Part shown: positions 1 to 11,200 of the stretch, piece after piece | How positions within the stretch are numbered: position 1 is the first letter of the stretch | Layout: every line of letters starts with the position of its first letter | Source of the DNA: Candidatus Zhuqueibacterota bacterium | GTDB taxonomy: Bacteria; Zhuqueibacterota; Zhuqueibacteria; Residuimicrobiales; Krinioviventaceae | Assembly (NCBI GenBank): GCA_016928775.1 | Contig: JAFGKD010000089.1 | Span: forward strand, 1 to 64,000 | DNA length: 64,000 nt | Direction: 5' to 3' | Made by a program: the position numbers and the translations under genes | Notes under the pieces: generated by a model | Databases searched by the model: none | What the model was told of the DNA's origin: nothing | Seen by the model: only the letters and a program-made list of their open reading frames with translations

Positions 1-84
1 AAATTGACGGCTTCGCCGTCATGCATTCACGAAGAGAATGCACTCCAAATAGGCACTGCTTTTCTGAGTTAATAGAGCAATCAT
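1..84 (-). repeat. Copy of ~90 bp double-palindrome (REP-like) repeat, reverse orientation
   Basis: Reverse complement reads tgattgctctattaactcagaaaagcagtgcctatttggagtgcattctcttcgtgaatgcatgacggcgaagccgtcaattt, nearly identical to the tandem units at 19370-19625. Contains GCATTC..GAATGC and GACGGC-GAA-GCCGTC stems. Confidence 0.9.
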
Positions 85-102
85 TTTGTTTTTTTTATTA
101 GC

Positions 103-145
103 ACTCACATAGCGGAGGTCACTGGTTTAATTCCAGTATCGCCCA
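103..145 (+). pseudogene. 3'-half tRNA remnant (Val-CAC-like)
   Basis: CTCACAT AGCGG AGGTC ACTGG-TTTAATT-CCAGT ATCGCCC A matches anticodon loop, 3' stem, variable loop, T-arm and 3' acceptor. No 5' half GGGCGAT is present; the T-loop C56 is replaced by T. Confidence 0.45.
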
Positions 146-156
146 CAGACTCAAAG

Positions 157-2703
157 CTATTCTCGAGCCAAATCCTGGACAGCATTCGCTAAAAAAATAT
201 AGGCTGCACAAATATCGATCACGTATTCATTCTCTCCCCACAAAAAGGGCCAGTCAGTCATGTGTTCGGGGAAATCGGGCTTGAGGATTAACACACCTGG
301 AACGACACCACCGGCAATAAAAGAAAAATCGGCGCGATTATTACCGTACGCCATTGTTTTTGAATGGGCGCCAATACCCGATACAAATGAAACGTTAGAG
401 GTGGGGTGGCAGCCAAAGATGTAATCGACGCCGCGGAATGTATACTCTGGTCCAATAATATCCGGATAGGCTTTATGCAAAAGATAATTGGTGATCGCCC
501 AGCGGATGATACCCGAGTTCCCGGCCCAACCACCTCGGGAAATGGATACACCATAGGGATTTTGCCGCAGCAGTTCTTCATTGGATGCTTTATATTTTTC
601 GACATACGGCCTTAACTTTTCTTTATAAGCGCTGTCCATATACGGCAAGGCATTTATGGCTGTACCGATGCTCCAGGCAAATCCACGTTCCATGCTGGGC
701 CATAATAATTCCTCAAACTTTTCGGCATACATTTCTTCTTTGGTACTGATATAAAGTTGCAGCGCTGCGCTCATCTCACCAAAGGCGCCAAATCGCCCCG
801 AGGACACGGGATTTTCATGTTCATACAGCCACGCTTTTTTAGCGGTTTCGAGGCATTCGTCGGCCAATGCATCATGATAACCACGTAACGCACGACTGGC
901 TGCTGCCAAAGCGCTCATGGAACTATAGTTTGTAAAAGAAGAACGATTGGTAAACGCCCAACGGTCGTCCGGTGTGCCGCTGGTGTAGCCGTCCGTTTCA
1001 TAAGGCTGAAGATCGGGATTGTAAACGAGATTGTCCGTCATCGTCGATCCATCACCCAGATGATGATACTGATGGAGATGCGGCACAATAATATCCTGGA
1101 TCGCCCGGCCAAAGGCGCGGTGCTGGGCGATGAGCGCCAGCGTGCCATGCTCGATCTGCTGTAATAAATCGGGATGGCCATCAGGATGGTGAATATCGAC
1201 ATATCGCTGTTTCTGATCAATCAGCGTTTCATCGCGCTCTATTTTAAAATGCTCCCACGCATCCACGAGATGCATAACAGTTGGGCAATGGGAGCTTGTG
1301 CGAATGTCATAATCTCCGGCATCAAACCAGCCGCCAATGTTCAGACCCGGGATATGTTCGCCGACTTTGTATTGGGTATCTGTGCTGTCGTCCATGCGAA
1401 AGCCATCAAAGTGCTGATGGTTGGTCGGCGCCTGGCGGGCGTCGTCGAGGTGCGCAGCGCCGTGCCAAACACGATAGGCTTCATTCACAAACATATGATC
1501 CATTTGCACCGGAAACCACACATCCAGCGTCGGCTGCCATATATCGTCGTAAACATGCGGACCAATTCGAAACGATCCGCTTTTTTGGCCACCATATTGA
1601 ATCATATAGAGGCCGTTTTCCTTGACCGATGAAAAATCAAAGGTAACATAGTTGTAGCGTAAAAAGTTGCCCCATTCCTCCACCTCACCGTTTAGCACCT
1701 CTTGCCATTCACCTTTGTTGTCCAGTTTGAAAAGCGATACTTTTGTGTGCGATGTGTCGTTGACGTCCAGCTCAATAATGGCTTTTTTCTGTTGATCTGG
1801 ATGATAGCCTACCTGGGAATAGCCGATCATTGGTTTTTTCGTCCAGTTTGGAATCAGGTTTGGGGTGAGCAGCCATTCCACGACAATGCCCGTTTTATTG
1901 GCTGGAATCAAACTTCGCACAACAAACCAGCCATTTTGCGCCACAGTGCGGCCATCCAGCAATGAGAGCACTCCGTCCAGTGCCTGGATGACAATACGAG
2001 ACTCCGGATCGTCGGGTGCCAGAATGAGCTTGTGGCCGGATGCAATCGGCTGTGCTTCGACATATTCACCTCGACCGCGGTCGTCAAAAGTCGTGTGATC
2101 GGAAAACTGTCGTAGCTGGGTTTCAGCCGGTAAGACCTTCATGGGGCCAAACGGATAACGAGGGAATATACCCATTTTGTCATCCATGATGTAGGTTTTG
2201 CCAAAATATTTCGACGGCAAAAACTCGATATTTAATCCCGTACGTCCCTCGAGTTTTTTCGGCAATGGTTTATCAAGCGTGACGCGGAACAAAAGACTGT
2301 CACCTCGCGGTTGAACATAAAGTCGCGAATTAAAGTCAAAGTCCTCATAGCGTAAAAGAACATCAATACTATTATCCTCTTTATTCACATTGCGTTCAAC
2401 GACCCTGGGAATCTGATCCCATTGCTCCGGCGTTGGCTTTAATCTGACCGCCCCGCCGGTCGCCGTTCGCACGCCGTGATGAATCAATAAAATGCCGGCC
2501 GTCTTTTCATCGAAAAACATGCCGTTGTACTCGTTCTCAAAAACCAGTACATTGAAGCCTCGGGTTTCAAAATAATCCTTGTCATTGAGCTTGAGCCTGT
2601 TTTCAGCGCTTATCTTGCTTGTAAAGGAGATGAATAAAAACAGAGCTAAAACGAGGTAATTCACAATTAAACCGATGGAACGCCTTGAAATTTTGTTGTC
2701 CAT
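157..2703 (-). CDS. Glycoside hydrolase family 9 (cellulase-like, N-terminal Ig-like domain), secreted
   Basis: GGWFDAGDYDIRTSSHCPTVMHLVDAWEHF and C-terminal DWPFLWGENEYVID are GH9-like; signal peptide from MDNKISRRSIG; RBS AAGGGTGAG before the ATG at 2703 (track start 2760 looks too long). Confidence 0.85.
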   Translation of the reverse strand: MDNKISRRSIGLIVNYLVLALFLFISFTSKISAENRLKLNDKDYFETRGFNVLVFENEYNGMFFDEKTAGILLIHHGVRTATGGAVRLKPTPEQWDQIPRVVERNVNKEDNSIDVLLRYEDFDFNSRLYVQPRGDSLLFRVTLDKPLPKKLEGRTGLNIEFLPSKYFGKTYIMDDKMGIFPRYPFGPMKVLPAETQLRQFSDHTTFDDRGRGEYVEAQPIASGHKLILAPDDPESRIVIQALDGVLSLLDGRTVAQNGWFVVRSLIPANKTGIVVEWLLTPNLIPNWTKKPMIGYSQVGYHPDQQKKAIIELDVNDTSHTKVSLFKLDNKGEWQEVLNGEVEEWGNFLRYNYVTFDFSSVKENGLYMIQYGGQKSGSFRIGPHVYDDIWQPTLDVWFPVQMDHMFVNEAYRVWHGAAHLDDARQAPTNHQHFDGFRMDDSTDTQYKVGEHIPGLNIGGWFDAGDYDIRTSSHCPTVMHLVDAWEHFKIERDETLIDQKQRYVDIHHPDGHPDLLQQIEHGTLALIAQHRAFGRAIQDIIVPHLHQYHHLGDGSTMTDNLVYNPDLQPYETDGYTSGTPDDRWAFTNRSSFTNYSSMSALAAASRALRGYHDALADECLETAKKAWLYEHENPVSSGRFGAFGEMSAALQLYISTKEEMYAEKFEELLWPSMERGFAWSIGTAINALPYMDSAYKEKLRPYVEKYKASNEELLRQNPYGVSISRGGWAGNSGIIRWAITNYLLHKAYPDIIGPEYTFRGVDYIFGCHPTSNVSFVSGIGAHSKTMAYGNNRADFSFIAGGVVPGVLILKPDFPEHMTDWPFLWGENEYVIDICAAYIFLANAVQDLARE

Positions 2704-2902
2704 TTTTCTCACCCTTATAAGATAGATGATCACATCAGGTCGCTTAATATACTTTACCACAAAATAGAAATCAATGAATTTAAGGTGCTGTTCGTTCTGA
2801 AAAGATTATTTGATTTCCGCTTGCTTTTCCAGTCAATTTCATTAATTTAGAACAGTGAGGCTTTGTGCTATTGAAATTAAATTTCACAGGGACTAAGAAA
2901 AT

Positions 2903-3859
2903 ATGAGACATCTGTTCAGAGCTTGTGTATTCCTTCTTATGGCATGTGCCATCCAATGTCATAAAGAACAGAAAAATGTTTTTCTCTTTTCGTATTTTAT
3001 CGGCAATGGTGAAGATGGCCTGCATCTGGCATACAGCTATGATGGATTTAACTGGAGCGCCTTAAAAAATGGTGCATCTTTCTTGACGCCAATGGTCGGA
3101 AATGACAAGCTGATGCGCGATCCTTGCATCATTCAAGGTCCGGACGGTATGTTTCACATGGTGTGGACCGTCAGTTGGGGCGAAAAAGGAATTGGCTACG
3201 CATCGTCCAAAAATCTGATTAATTGGTCGGAGCAAAAGTATATCCCGGTTATGGAGCATGAGCCCGACGCACAAAATTGCTGGGCGCCGGAAATATTGTA
3301 TGACGACATCAACCAACACTATTTAATCTTTTGGGCGACGACGATCCCGGGCAGATTTCCTGAGACGGATTATCAAAACAATGAAGGCCTCAAGGGTCGG
3401 GGACATAACCATAGAATGTATTATGTGACGACCAAAGATTTTGAGAATTTTTCCGAGACCAGGATTTTTTATGATCATGGATTTAATGTCATTGATGCGA
3501 CAATTATTAAAGCCGGTTCAGAATATGTTATGTTTCTCAAAGATGAAACGAACAAGCCCTTTGCCCCTCAAAAAAATATAAAAATAGCCAAAAGCGAACA
3601 TGCCGAAGGGCCTTATAGTGCGGCTTCTGAACCCATTACAGGTGAATACTGGGCGGAAGGACCAACCGTTATTAAAACCGGCGACTATTGGCACTTGTAC
3701 TTTGACAAGTATCGCCAACGAGAATACGGTGTGCTTATCTCGCCCGATCTGAAAGCTTGGCAGGACAAATCGGATATACTGCACTATTTGAAAAATATGC
3801 GCCATGGCACTGCTTTCAAGGTATCGGAAAAACTGCTGAAACAACTCCTGGCGGTCTGA
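2903..3859 (+). CDS. Glycoside hydrolase family 43-like (arabinosidase/arabinanase type)
   Basis: MRDPCIIQGPDGMFHMVWTVSWGEKGIGYASSKNLINWSEQ and NCWAPEI motifs; N-terminal signal sequence. Confidence 0.8.
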   Translation: MRHLFRACVFLLMACAIQCHKEQKNVFLFSYFIGNGEDGLHLAYSYDGFNWSALKNGASFLTPMVGNDKLMRDPCIIQGPDGMFHMVWTVSWGEKGIGYASSKNLINWSEQKYIPVMEHEPDAQNCWAPEILYDDINQHYLIFWATTIPGRFPETDYQNNEGLKGRGHNHRMYYVTTKDFENFSETRIFYDHGFNVIDATIIKAGSEYVMFLKDETNKPFAPQKNIKIAKSEHAEGPYSAASEPITGEYWAEGPTVIKTGDYWHLYFDKYRQREYGVLISPDLKAWQDKSDILHYLKNMRHGTAFKVSEKLLKQLLAV

Positions 3860-3860
3860 T

Positions 3861-6551
3861 ATGAAAAATGTACTATGTAAGACCAGGGATTTCATGCTCA
3901 TTTTGATTCTCTCGCCTGCGCTTTTTCTCTTTGCACAATCTGAATACACTATCTTCACTGATGATGTTTTACACAAAATCGACAATAAGATCTATGGACA
4001 TTTTCTCGAGCACATTTATAACTCGGTGAATGGTGGTTTGTGGGGTGATTTGATTTGGAACCGTAGTCTGGAACGATTCATCAGCAGCAGCGGCAGCTGG
4101 CATATAGAGGATGATGAGGTCATCCAAACTTCTCCAGGTGAGAATGTCCGTCTTTTATTTGGTGATACTGAATGGAGAGACTATGAATTCACGCTGCAAG
4201 CTTGTAAAGACGGAGGAGCCGAAGGCTTTCTGATCATATTCCGGGCTGATGGAGAAAATTTCTATTGGTGTAATCTTGGGGGCTGGGGAAACACGCAACA
4301 CGCCATTGAAAAAGGCGTTCCCGGAACGCGCTGGGGTGTGTTCGGCAATGCGATTTCCGGTTCGATCGCCACAGGACAATGGTACGACATCAAAGTTCGC
4401 TGCGATGGTAATCATTTTCAAATCTGGCTCAATAATGCGATAATTTTTGATTTTACAGATAGCTCTGCACACATGACCGGTCAAGTCGGAATTGGTACCT
4501 GGGCGACACAATCCCGTTATCGCAATTTTCATGTTGCGGCCATACCCTCCGGCGACACCTTGTTTCAGGGATTGCCGAACATTATGGAAGAAGAGGCAAC
4601 GCTGCACAACTGGACCAAAATTGGAAATAGCAAAATTTATCGTTCAAGTCAGGCGTTAAACAGTCAGTCCAGTATCAAAATAGTCAACACGGATGCGACA
4701 GAGTCGGGCGTGCAACAACGATCAATCAATCTCAACCAGCAATCCTATAGTGGCTCATTTTGGGCTAAAGGGACAACCCCCGGTGTTTTAAAAATTCAAC
4801 TGCGCGGCGGAGCATCTGTTGTGGCCGAACAAATTTATGATTCACCAACAAACAATTGGCAGGAGTATGAATTCGATCTGATTTCTTCGGTGGAAACGAG
4901 AAACGGCGCGCTCCAAATAACTTTTGATGATACGGGCACGGTTTATCTGGATCAAATCAGCATGATGGGACAAGATGCCATTGACAACGACGGATTTCGC
5001 CCTGACCTGTTCAATGCGATCAAAGATTTACGACCGCCGGTGATTCGTTGGCCGGGCGGCTACTTTGCCGAATACTATCGCTGGAAAGACAGCATCGGTC
5101 CGCAGCACGAACGCCGCGCATATCCGCTTGAGGCCTGGAACGATCAAGATGTCAATTCGTTCGGAACCGATGAGTTTATAACACTGTGCCGCCGTCTGGG
5201 CGCCGAGCCGATCATTGTCATCAATATTGGGCATCGATTATTTTCCGTTCCGCAAGCTGAGTACATTGAAGAAGCGCAGCACTGGCTGGAATACTGCAAT
5301 GGACCTGCAACATCCGAGTGGGGCGCTGTTCGTGCGGCAAATGGGCATGCTGAATCGTATAATGTCAAGTATTGGGAAATCAGTAATGAAATCTGGCTAA
5401 CGCGTGATGCCCATACATACGTGGAATTTCTCAAAGCTTTTGTTCCCGCTTTGAAACAAATTGATCCTTCGATTAAAATCATCGCCTGTGGCAGTGGTGG
5501 TTTTGATCAAGATTGGAACAGAGTTATTTTGGCAAACTGTGCGGATATGATTGATTATATCAGCACGCACCACTATGAGGATATTGAAAATTATAAAACC
5601 GGTGTTCGCACTTTTGATAATTTTTTGAGAACACTCGGGCATACCATTTCATCGTCATCCAATCCCGATATGAAAATTTACATGTCTGAGTGGAACGTAT
5701 GGAGCGGACTCGACTGGCGTACTGGCCTTTACACCGGTGGCATGCTAAATGTCTTTGAAAAAAACGGGGCAGCCTTTGAAATTGGTGCACCGGCTCTCTT
5801 TTTACGGCATTCCATCGCCACCGGCTGGAATAATGCACTTATCAATTTCAATAATTCCAGTTGGTTTCCGGCAAGCAATTATGTTGTGATGAAGTTTTGG
5901 TACGACCACTTTGCTCCCAAATTTGTACGAAACAGTGGTCAAAACACAAATCTCAATGTGGTGTCAACACTTTCAGAGGATTTGCAGACGCTTTACATCA
6001 AAGTCATCAATACCGCTGCATCTGCGATTCCAGTCCGTTTTGAAATTAGAGGTTTTTTTCAACCCCAAAGTGTTCGAGTGGATCAAATTGCGCCACCCCG
6101 TCTTTCAACAGCAAATACAATGGCGAATCCCAATGCTCTCAAAATCGAACGCGGTGAGGCGCAGATTGATGGGCAATTCGTAGGCATGACTGTTCCAGTT
6201 TACGGTGCGGTCATCGTCACGGTCAGTCAAGATCCGAATAGTGGTTTGGGAATGAAGGATGTCAATACAATTCAAGATTATCGGCTCTATTCGAATTACC
6301 CCAATCCATTTAATCCACGTACGGTGATGCGCTATGATGTACCTCGCGCCGGTCATGTGACCGTGCGAATTGTAGATTTATTGGGCCGCCAGGTAAAAGT
6401 CCTGGTCGATGACCATCAAACCTACGGCAGCTATTTTGCCACATGGGATGGCACAAATGAAAATGGGGCGGCTGTGAGTAGCAGTGTTTATGTATGCGAG
6501 TTAAAAGCAGCGTCGCACACTTTGGCGCAAAAAATAAGTTTGCTGCGATAA
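3861..6551 (+). CDS. Alpha-L-arabinofuranosidase, GH51-like, with C-terminal sorting-type domain
   Basis: FGHFLEHIYNSVNGGLWGDLIWNRSLE-type start, RWPGGYFAEYYRWKDSIGP, WEISNEIW, MSEWNVWSG; C-term YSNYPNPFNPRTVMRYDVP...; start 1 nt after upstream stop. Confidence 0.9.
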   Translation: MKNVLCKTRDFMLILILSPALFLFAQSEYTIFTDDVLHKIDNKIYGHFLEHIYNSVNGGLWGDLIWNRSLERFISSSGSWHIEDDEVIQTSPGENVRLLFGDTEWRDYEFTLQACKDGGAEGFLIIFRADGENFYWCNLGGWGNTQHAIEKGVPGTRWGVFGNAISGSIATGQWYDIKVRCDGNHFQIWLNNAIIFDFTDSSAHMTGQVGIGTWATQSRYRNFHVAAIPSGDTLFQGLPNIMEEEATLHNWTKIGNSKIYRSSQALNSQSSIKIVNTDATESGVQQRSINLNQQSYSGSFWAKGTTPGVLKIQLRGGASVVAEQIYDSPTNNWQEYEFDLISSVETRNGALQITFDDTGTVYLDQISMMGQDAIDNDGFRPDLFNAIKDLRPPVIRWPGGYFAEYYRWKDSIGPQHERRAYPLEAWNDQDVNSFGTDEFITLCRRLGAEPIIVINIGHRLFSVPQAEYIEEAQHWLEYCNGPATSEWGAVRAANGHAESYNVKYWEISNEIWLTRDAHTYVEFLKAFVPALKQIDPSIKIIACGSGGFDQDWNRVILANCADMIDYISTHHYEDIENYKTGVRTFDNFLRTLGHTISSSSNPDMKIYMSEWNVWSGLDWRTGLYTGGMLNVFEKNGAAFEIGAPALFLRHSIATGWNNALINFNNSSWFPASNYVVMKFWYDHFAPKFVRNSGQNTNLNVVSTLSEDLQTLYIKVINTAASAIPVRFEIRGFFQPQSVRVDQIAPPRLSTANTMANPNALKIERGEAQIDGQFVGMTVPVYGAVIVTVSQDPNSGLGMKDVNTIQDYRLYSNYPNPFNPRTVMRYDVPRAGHVTVRIVDLLGRQVKVLVDDHQTYGSYFATWDGTNENGAAVSSSVYVCELKAASHTLAQKISLLR

Positions 6552-6582
6552 AAAATCATTCGATATGATCAGGAGATTTCGA

Positions 6583-7665
6583 ATGCGTCATTTTCAAATC
6601 GAAAGTACTTCCATGAACAAGACAAACTTCACTTTGTTCGGATTAACCATCCTCATTATTTTCCTACAAGCGATGATTTTTCCGCCCCTTCAGGCTCTTG
6701 AGTATGCCATCGGCGCTGATCTCTCCTTTCTCAAACAGGCAGAAGATTCCGGTTTTTCCTTTAAGGACGGTGACCAAACAAAGCCCGGACTGCAGATTTT
6801 CAAAGATCACGGCTATAATTGGATTCGTCTGCGACTCTTTCATACGCCAACTCGGTTGCCCAATGACCTGGAATATACCATCGCTCTTGCTCAAGATGCC
6901 AAAAAACTCGGTTTCAAATTTTTGTTGAATTACCACTACTCCGATACCTGGGCTGATCCTGGCAAACAATATATTCCCAAGGCTTGGGAAGGGAATTCGC
7001 ACGATCAATTGGTTGAGGCAGTTTACGCGTATACGCGAGATACGATAAAAGCCTTTGTCGATGCTGATGTGTTGCCTGATATGGTGCAGATCGGTAATGA
7101 AATTATCCATGGCATGCTGTGGCCCGACGGTAAACTGCCGGAGAATTGGGATAATCTGGCTGAACTGATTCAAGCCGGAATTAATGGCGTGGACGCAGGG
7201 CGCAGCAACAATCCACGACCACTCATCATGATTCACATTGACAAAGGCGGCGATGTGCAGGCAACGAAATGCTTTTTTGATAAATGGCATTCTTATGGTA
7301 TCAATTACGACGTCATAGGACAATCTTTTTACCCGTGGTGGCATGGCAGCTTGCTTGACTTGCGCGAGAATTTGAACTTTATGGCGAACGCGTATGAAAA
7401 AGATATCATTATGGTTGAAGTAGCTTATAATTGTGAGCCGGCAGAATACCGGGAAAAACCGGCGCCTTTTCCCGAAACACCTGAAGGCCAACGTCAATTT
7501 TTGGATGAGGTAAACCGTTTGATGCTTAGCACACCGCATAATCGCGGCAAAGGTCTATTTTGGTGGGAGCCGGCTACGCGGCGGGGTGGCTGGCGAACCA
7601 TGTTTGATCGAGATGGTGTCGCCATGCCCGTCATCACTGTTTTCGATAAATATGCGCGACACTGA
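6583..7665 (+). CDS. Arabinogalactan endo-beta-1,4-galactanase, GH53
   Basis: YAIGADLSFLKQAEDSG...LQIFKDHGYNWIRLRLFHTP, LLNYHYSDTWADPGKQ, VQIGNEIIHGMLWPDGK, GLFWWEP. Confidence 0.92.
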   Translation: MRHFQIESTSMNKTNFTLFGLTILIIFLQAMIFPPLQALEYAIGADLSFLKQAEDSGFSFKDGDQTKPGLQIFKDHGYNWIRLRLFHTPTRLPNDLEYTIALAQDAKKLGFKFLLNYHYSDTWADPGKQYIPKAWEGNSHDQLVEAVYAYTRDTIKAFVDADVLPDMVQIGNEIIHGMLWPDGKLPENWDNLAELIQAGINGVDAGRSNNPRPLIMIHIDKGGDVQATKCFFDKWHSYGINYDVIGQSFYPWWHGSLLDLRENLNFMANAYEKDIIMVEVAYNCEPAEYREKPAPFPETPEGQRQFLDEVNRLMLSTPHNRGKGLFWWEPATRRGGWRTMFDRDGVAMPVITVFDKYARH

Positions 7666-7715
7666 TTGTTTATGGAACTACCATGATTATGTTTCTGCGT
7701 CGATTAAAACATCAA

Positions 7716-8241
7716 ATGTTTAAGCAGCTTGCTCTTGCTGATGCTTTTTATAACGCTTGCCGCATCCGCTCAAACTGGTGATGTGACTCATGTTCATGAT
7801 CCTTGTATCATAAAATGCGGTGATTATTATTATATTTATTCAACTGGCGATAGAATTGCCATAAGACGGTCACCAGATTTAACTTTTTGGCATTTTATGG
7901 ATAAAGTTTTCGAGGACATCCCCGCATGGGGAGAACGGGAAGTTCCCGGAGTCAGCAACATTTGGGCACCTGATATTTTTTACAATGAAGGAATCTGTTA
8001 TCTCTACTATTCATTGTCAACTTTTGGCAGCAATCGTTCTTGTATAGGGCTGGCAACCAATACAACGCTCGATCCCGCTGATCCGAATTACAAGTGGCTC
8101 GATAAAGGGAAAGTGTCGGATGAATGCAAAGCGAAAAACAGGGAAAATGGCCATGTTGAAATAGGCTTTATACTTGATCAGTCAACATTTTGCATTTGTG
8201 CGATAGCTAATTTAAATAAATTCCAAGCATCTTCTTTATGA
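7716..8241 (+). pseudogene. Truncated and apparently frameshifted GH43 (endo-arabinanase-like)
   Basis: VHDPCIIKCGDYYYIYSTG..IAIRRSPDLTFWHFMDKVF..WAPDIFYNEGICYLYYSLSTFGSNRSCIGLATNTTLDP is GH43, but homology stops near WLDKGKV and the ORF ends soon after. ATG TTT AAG CAG (7716) is separated by +1 nt from the hydrophobic LLLLMLFITLAASAQ frame. Confidence 0.7.
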
Positions 8242-8255
8242 AAACGGGAGGCATC

Positions 8256-11200
8256 ATGAAAAATCAAAATTTACGCTCATTGATCAAGATGATATTGATT
8301 CTTCTTTGTGCAATCTCTTTCCACATCCAAGCAACGACAATCCAGGGGCACATAGGGCCTGACAATCGAATCTGGGGTCCACCCGGTTCGGATCCCGGCT
8401 GGGTGCAGGTTATCGGCGATCCATTCATTGAGGTCGAGGATGATGTGACCGTTCCGGCGGATGTTGATTTATTCATCCTCGCGGGTACGGTCATCAAAGT
8501 GTCAGCAGGCAAATCAATAACAGTCACTGGAGGTATCATTGCGCCTCATGGTGTCGAGGGCGATACGATCCGATTTACTTCGAATTACAGTGTGGCAGGG
8601 AGCTGGGCCGGTTTCCGATTTTTAGCCAGTCCAAGGGAAAAACGCCTCAGAACATGTGTTATCGAGTACGCCCAAACAGGAATCAAATGTTCCGAGGTCG
8701 AACAGGCATTGATGAGCCTGACCAACAGTGTCATTCGTTACAACACTTATGGAGTAGAGGCATCACAAGGCGGGGGAAAATTTTTCAACTCAAGCATCAT
8801 GAATAATGATATGGGCTTAAGAATCGGCTATAATGGCAGATGTGTGTGTGACAATGCTATTCTTTTAAAAAATGATGTTGCAGCCAGCCTGGCAGGTGGA
8901 GCAAACGGTGGTAATGCGCGACTTGAAGGGTATAGCACGACCTTTATAGAAAATAATTGGGCCATTGAGACAAGTGTTAACGGGTATGGCGGCGGATCGG
9001 CGACGATTATTTTGGAAAATTGTGTTGTGAGCCAAAATCACAACGGAGGTATCTACTATACTGCCCAGGGCCATCTGAGCAACCAAACACGCTTGAGCGG
9101 CTATATGACAGATTGTCAAATTACGAATAATAACGGCCCCGGATTGGAAATCTATTCTGCGCAAGGTGCGTTTGATTATCGGATAGAAAAATGCGAATTT
9201 ACTCTAAATCGCGGATTCGCCATCAAGCTGGATGGCCGAGATCGTTTTATTTTAACGAGCAATTTATTTGAAGGAAACTGGACAGATGGTGTCATTTTGG
9301 CGCCGCATTGTACTTGTGCGAATCTGGGCGATTTGACCAATGAGGACAATTCTGATGACGGATTCAATTCATTTAAAAATAATCTTGGCTATGCGGTCAA
9401 AAATTTGAGTGAGAGCACGGTTTATGCACAGGGCAACTGGTGGGGCGCTATTGATTCCGCCGTGATTGACACGCGTATCTATGATGATGAGGAGGATTTT
9501 ATCGGTCAGGTCATTTACGAACCGTTTCGAATTGATTCGGTGCAGGCGGCTGAGTGGACAATGCAGATTCATGCCAAAACCGACAACGCTATAGACACAG
9601 ATAATTATGCGGGCGCTGATCCAAACGCCACCGACGGTTTTGATGCTCTGTATGATGTACCCAATCCTCCCCCACCTCCGGAAAATTTTATCAACCTGTT
9701 TTTCTCCCATCCCGAATGGGATTACCCTTTATCTGATATTTTCACCCGGGATATTCGTTCAACTGAAAACCTGGTGCATAGGGCGAAAACGTGGGATTTT
9801 TGTATCGAAACAGATCAAATTGGGCAGCAGGTGCAGCTGCAGTTTTACGATGTGGATATTCCGGTCAACTATGGCATGAGACTCATTAACCTCGATAATG
9901 ATCATATCATCAATCTAAGGAGCAGACAATCTTTACATTTTGCAGCCAATGGCGTCAATCACTTTCAGCTAGCAATCGGCGATTCGATTGCACCGGTGGT
10001 GAGTCTTTTGTCACCAAACGGCGGCGAAAACCTGAGCGCCGGACAACACATTAATATTAACTGGACAACATCGGACAGCTCAGGTTTGCTTAAATTCATA
10101 CTTTATTACACTCCGGATGACGGAGCCAATTATCTGCCCATAGTTGAATTGCCCGGAGATCGAACGAACTACGATTGGGTGGTTCCCTCAATCTCAACAA
10201 CAAAGGCTTTGATAAAAATCGCTGCGATCGACTCTATGTTCCACACAGCCGATGACGTGAATAATAAAGTCTTTTCAATAAGCGCCACAAGCCACATTTT
10301 TAATCCGGGCTGGACATTGATGAGCATTCCCTTTGTGCCTTTTGATAATAGTGTGCACGCTGTTTTTGATCCGTTCGTGCGGGATCATTATTATCTGTTC
10401 AATTATGAGCTAGAGAAAGGGTATCAAACAAGCACGACAGTCTTGAATGGACAGGGCTACTGGCTTGCCACGTCGGACACGATCAAGCTTGATGTATTGG
10501 GTACTTTTGTTTCCGATTCCTCGCATGTCCCTCTTCAGAGTGGCTGGAATCTGGTAGGACATCCTCTGAATGAACAGATGCAAAAAGCAGCATTAAGAGT
10601 CACACATAATGGCAGCACAACCGATTTTAATACGGCGGTTATGCGCGGCTGGCTCACAAATGATATGTTCGCCTATTCAAACGATAGTCTGAGCTATGTC
10701 AACGCCGACACCCTTTATCCCTGGGATGGTTATTGGACCTATGCCCTCGTCACTCCTCTGGAACTCACTTTCTCGACACCCACAGCGCGGCAAACATCCC
10801 TTACGCGATTGTCAAGTCTAAGCGAAAAGTCAAATGAAAATAATTGGGATGTCACTTTGTCTGTTCGCGCCGGTGGTTATGCGGACTTGATATCATCATT
10901 GGGCATCAGAACAGCAGCGACTGACGGCTTTGATCCGCTTTACGACAATCCGGAACCACCGCTGCTGCCAGACAACAAGGGGATTCAGCTCTATTTCAGA
11001 CACGATGATTGGCAAGTGAGCGCAGCAAAGTACAATAGTGACGTGCGCCACCCGCTGAATCCTGATGAGCAGAAAGAATGGCTTTTCGAGATTTATGCGC
11101 CCGGTGCTGTCTTTTTATCATGGAATCCCATTACAATTGCCGGTCACACATTTTCGCTATATGATATGGATGCCGACCAAACCATTGATATGCACTCTAT

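Noticed and set aside
1174-1632. 152 aa plus ORF
   Set aside because: Antisense to the GH9 gene without family motifs.
6664-7539. 291 aa minus-strand ORF
   Set aside because: Fully antisense to the well-supported GH53 gene; no recognisable motif.
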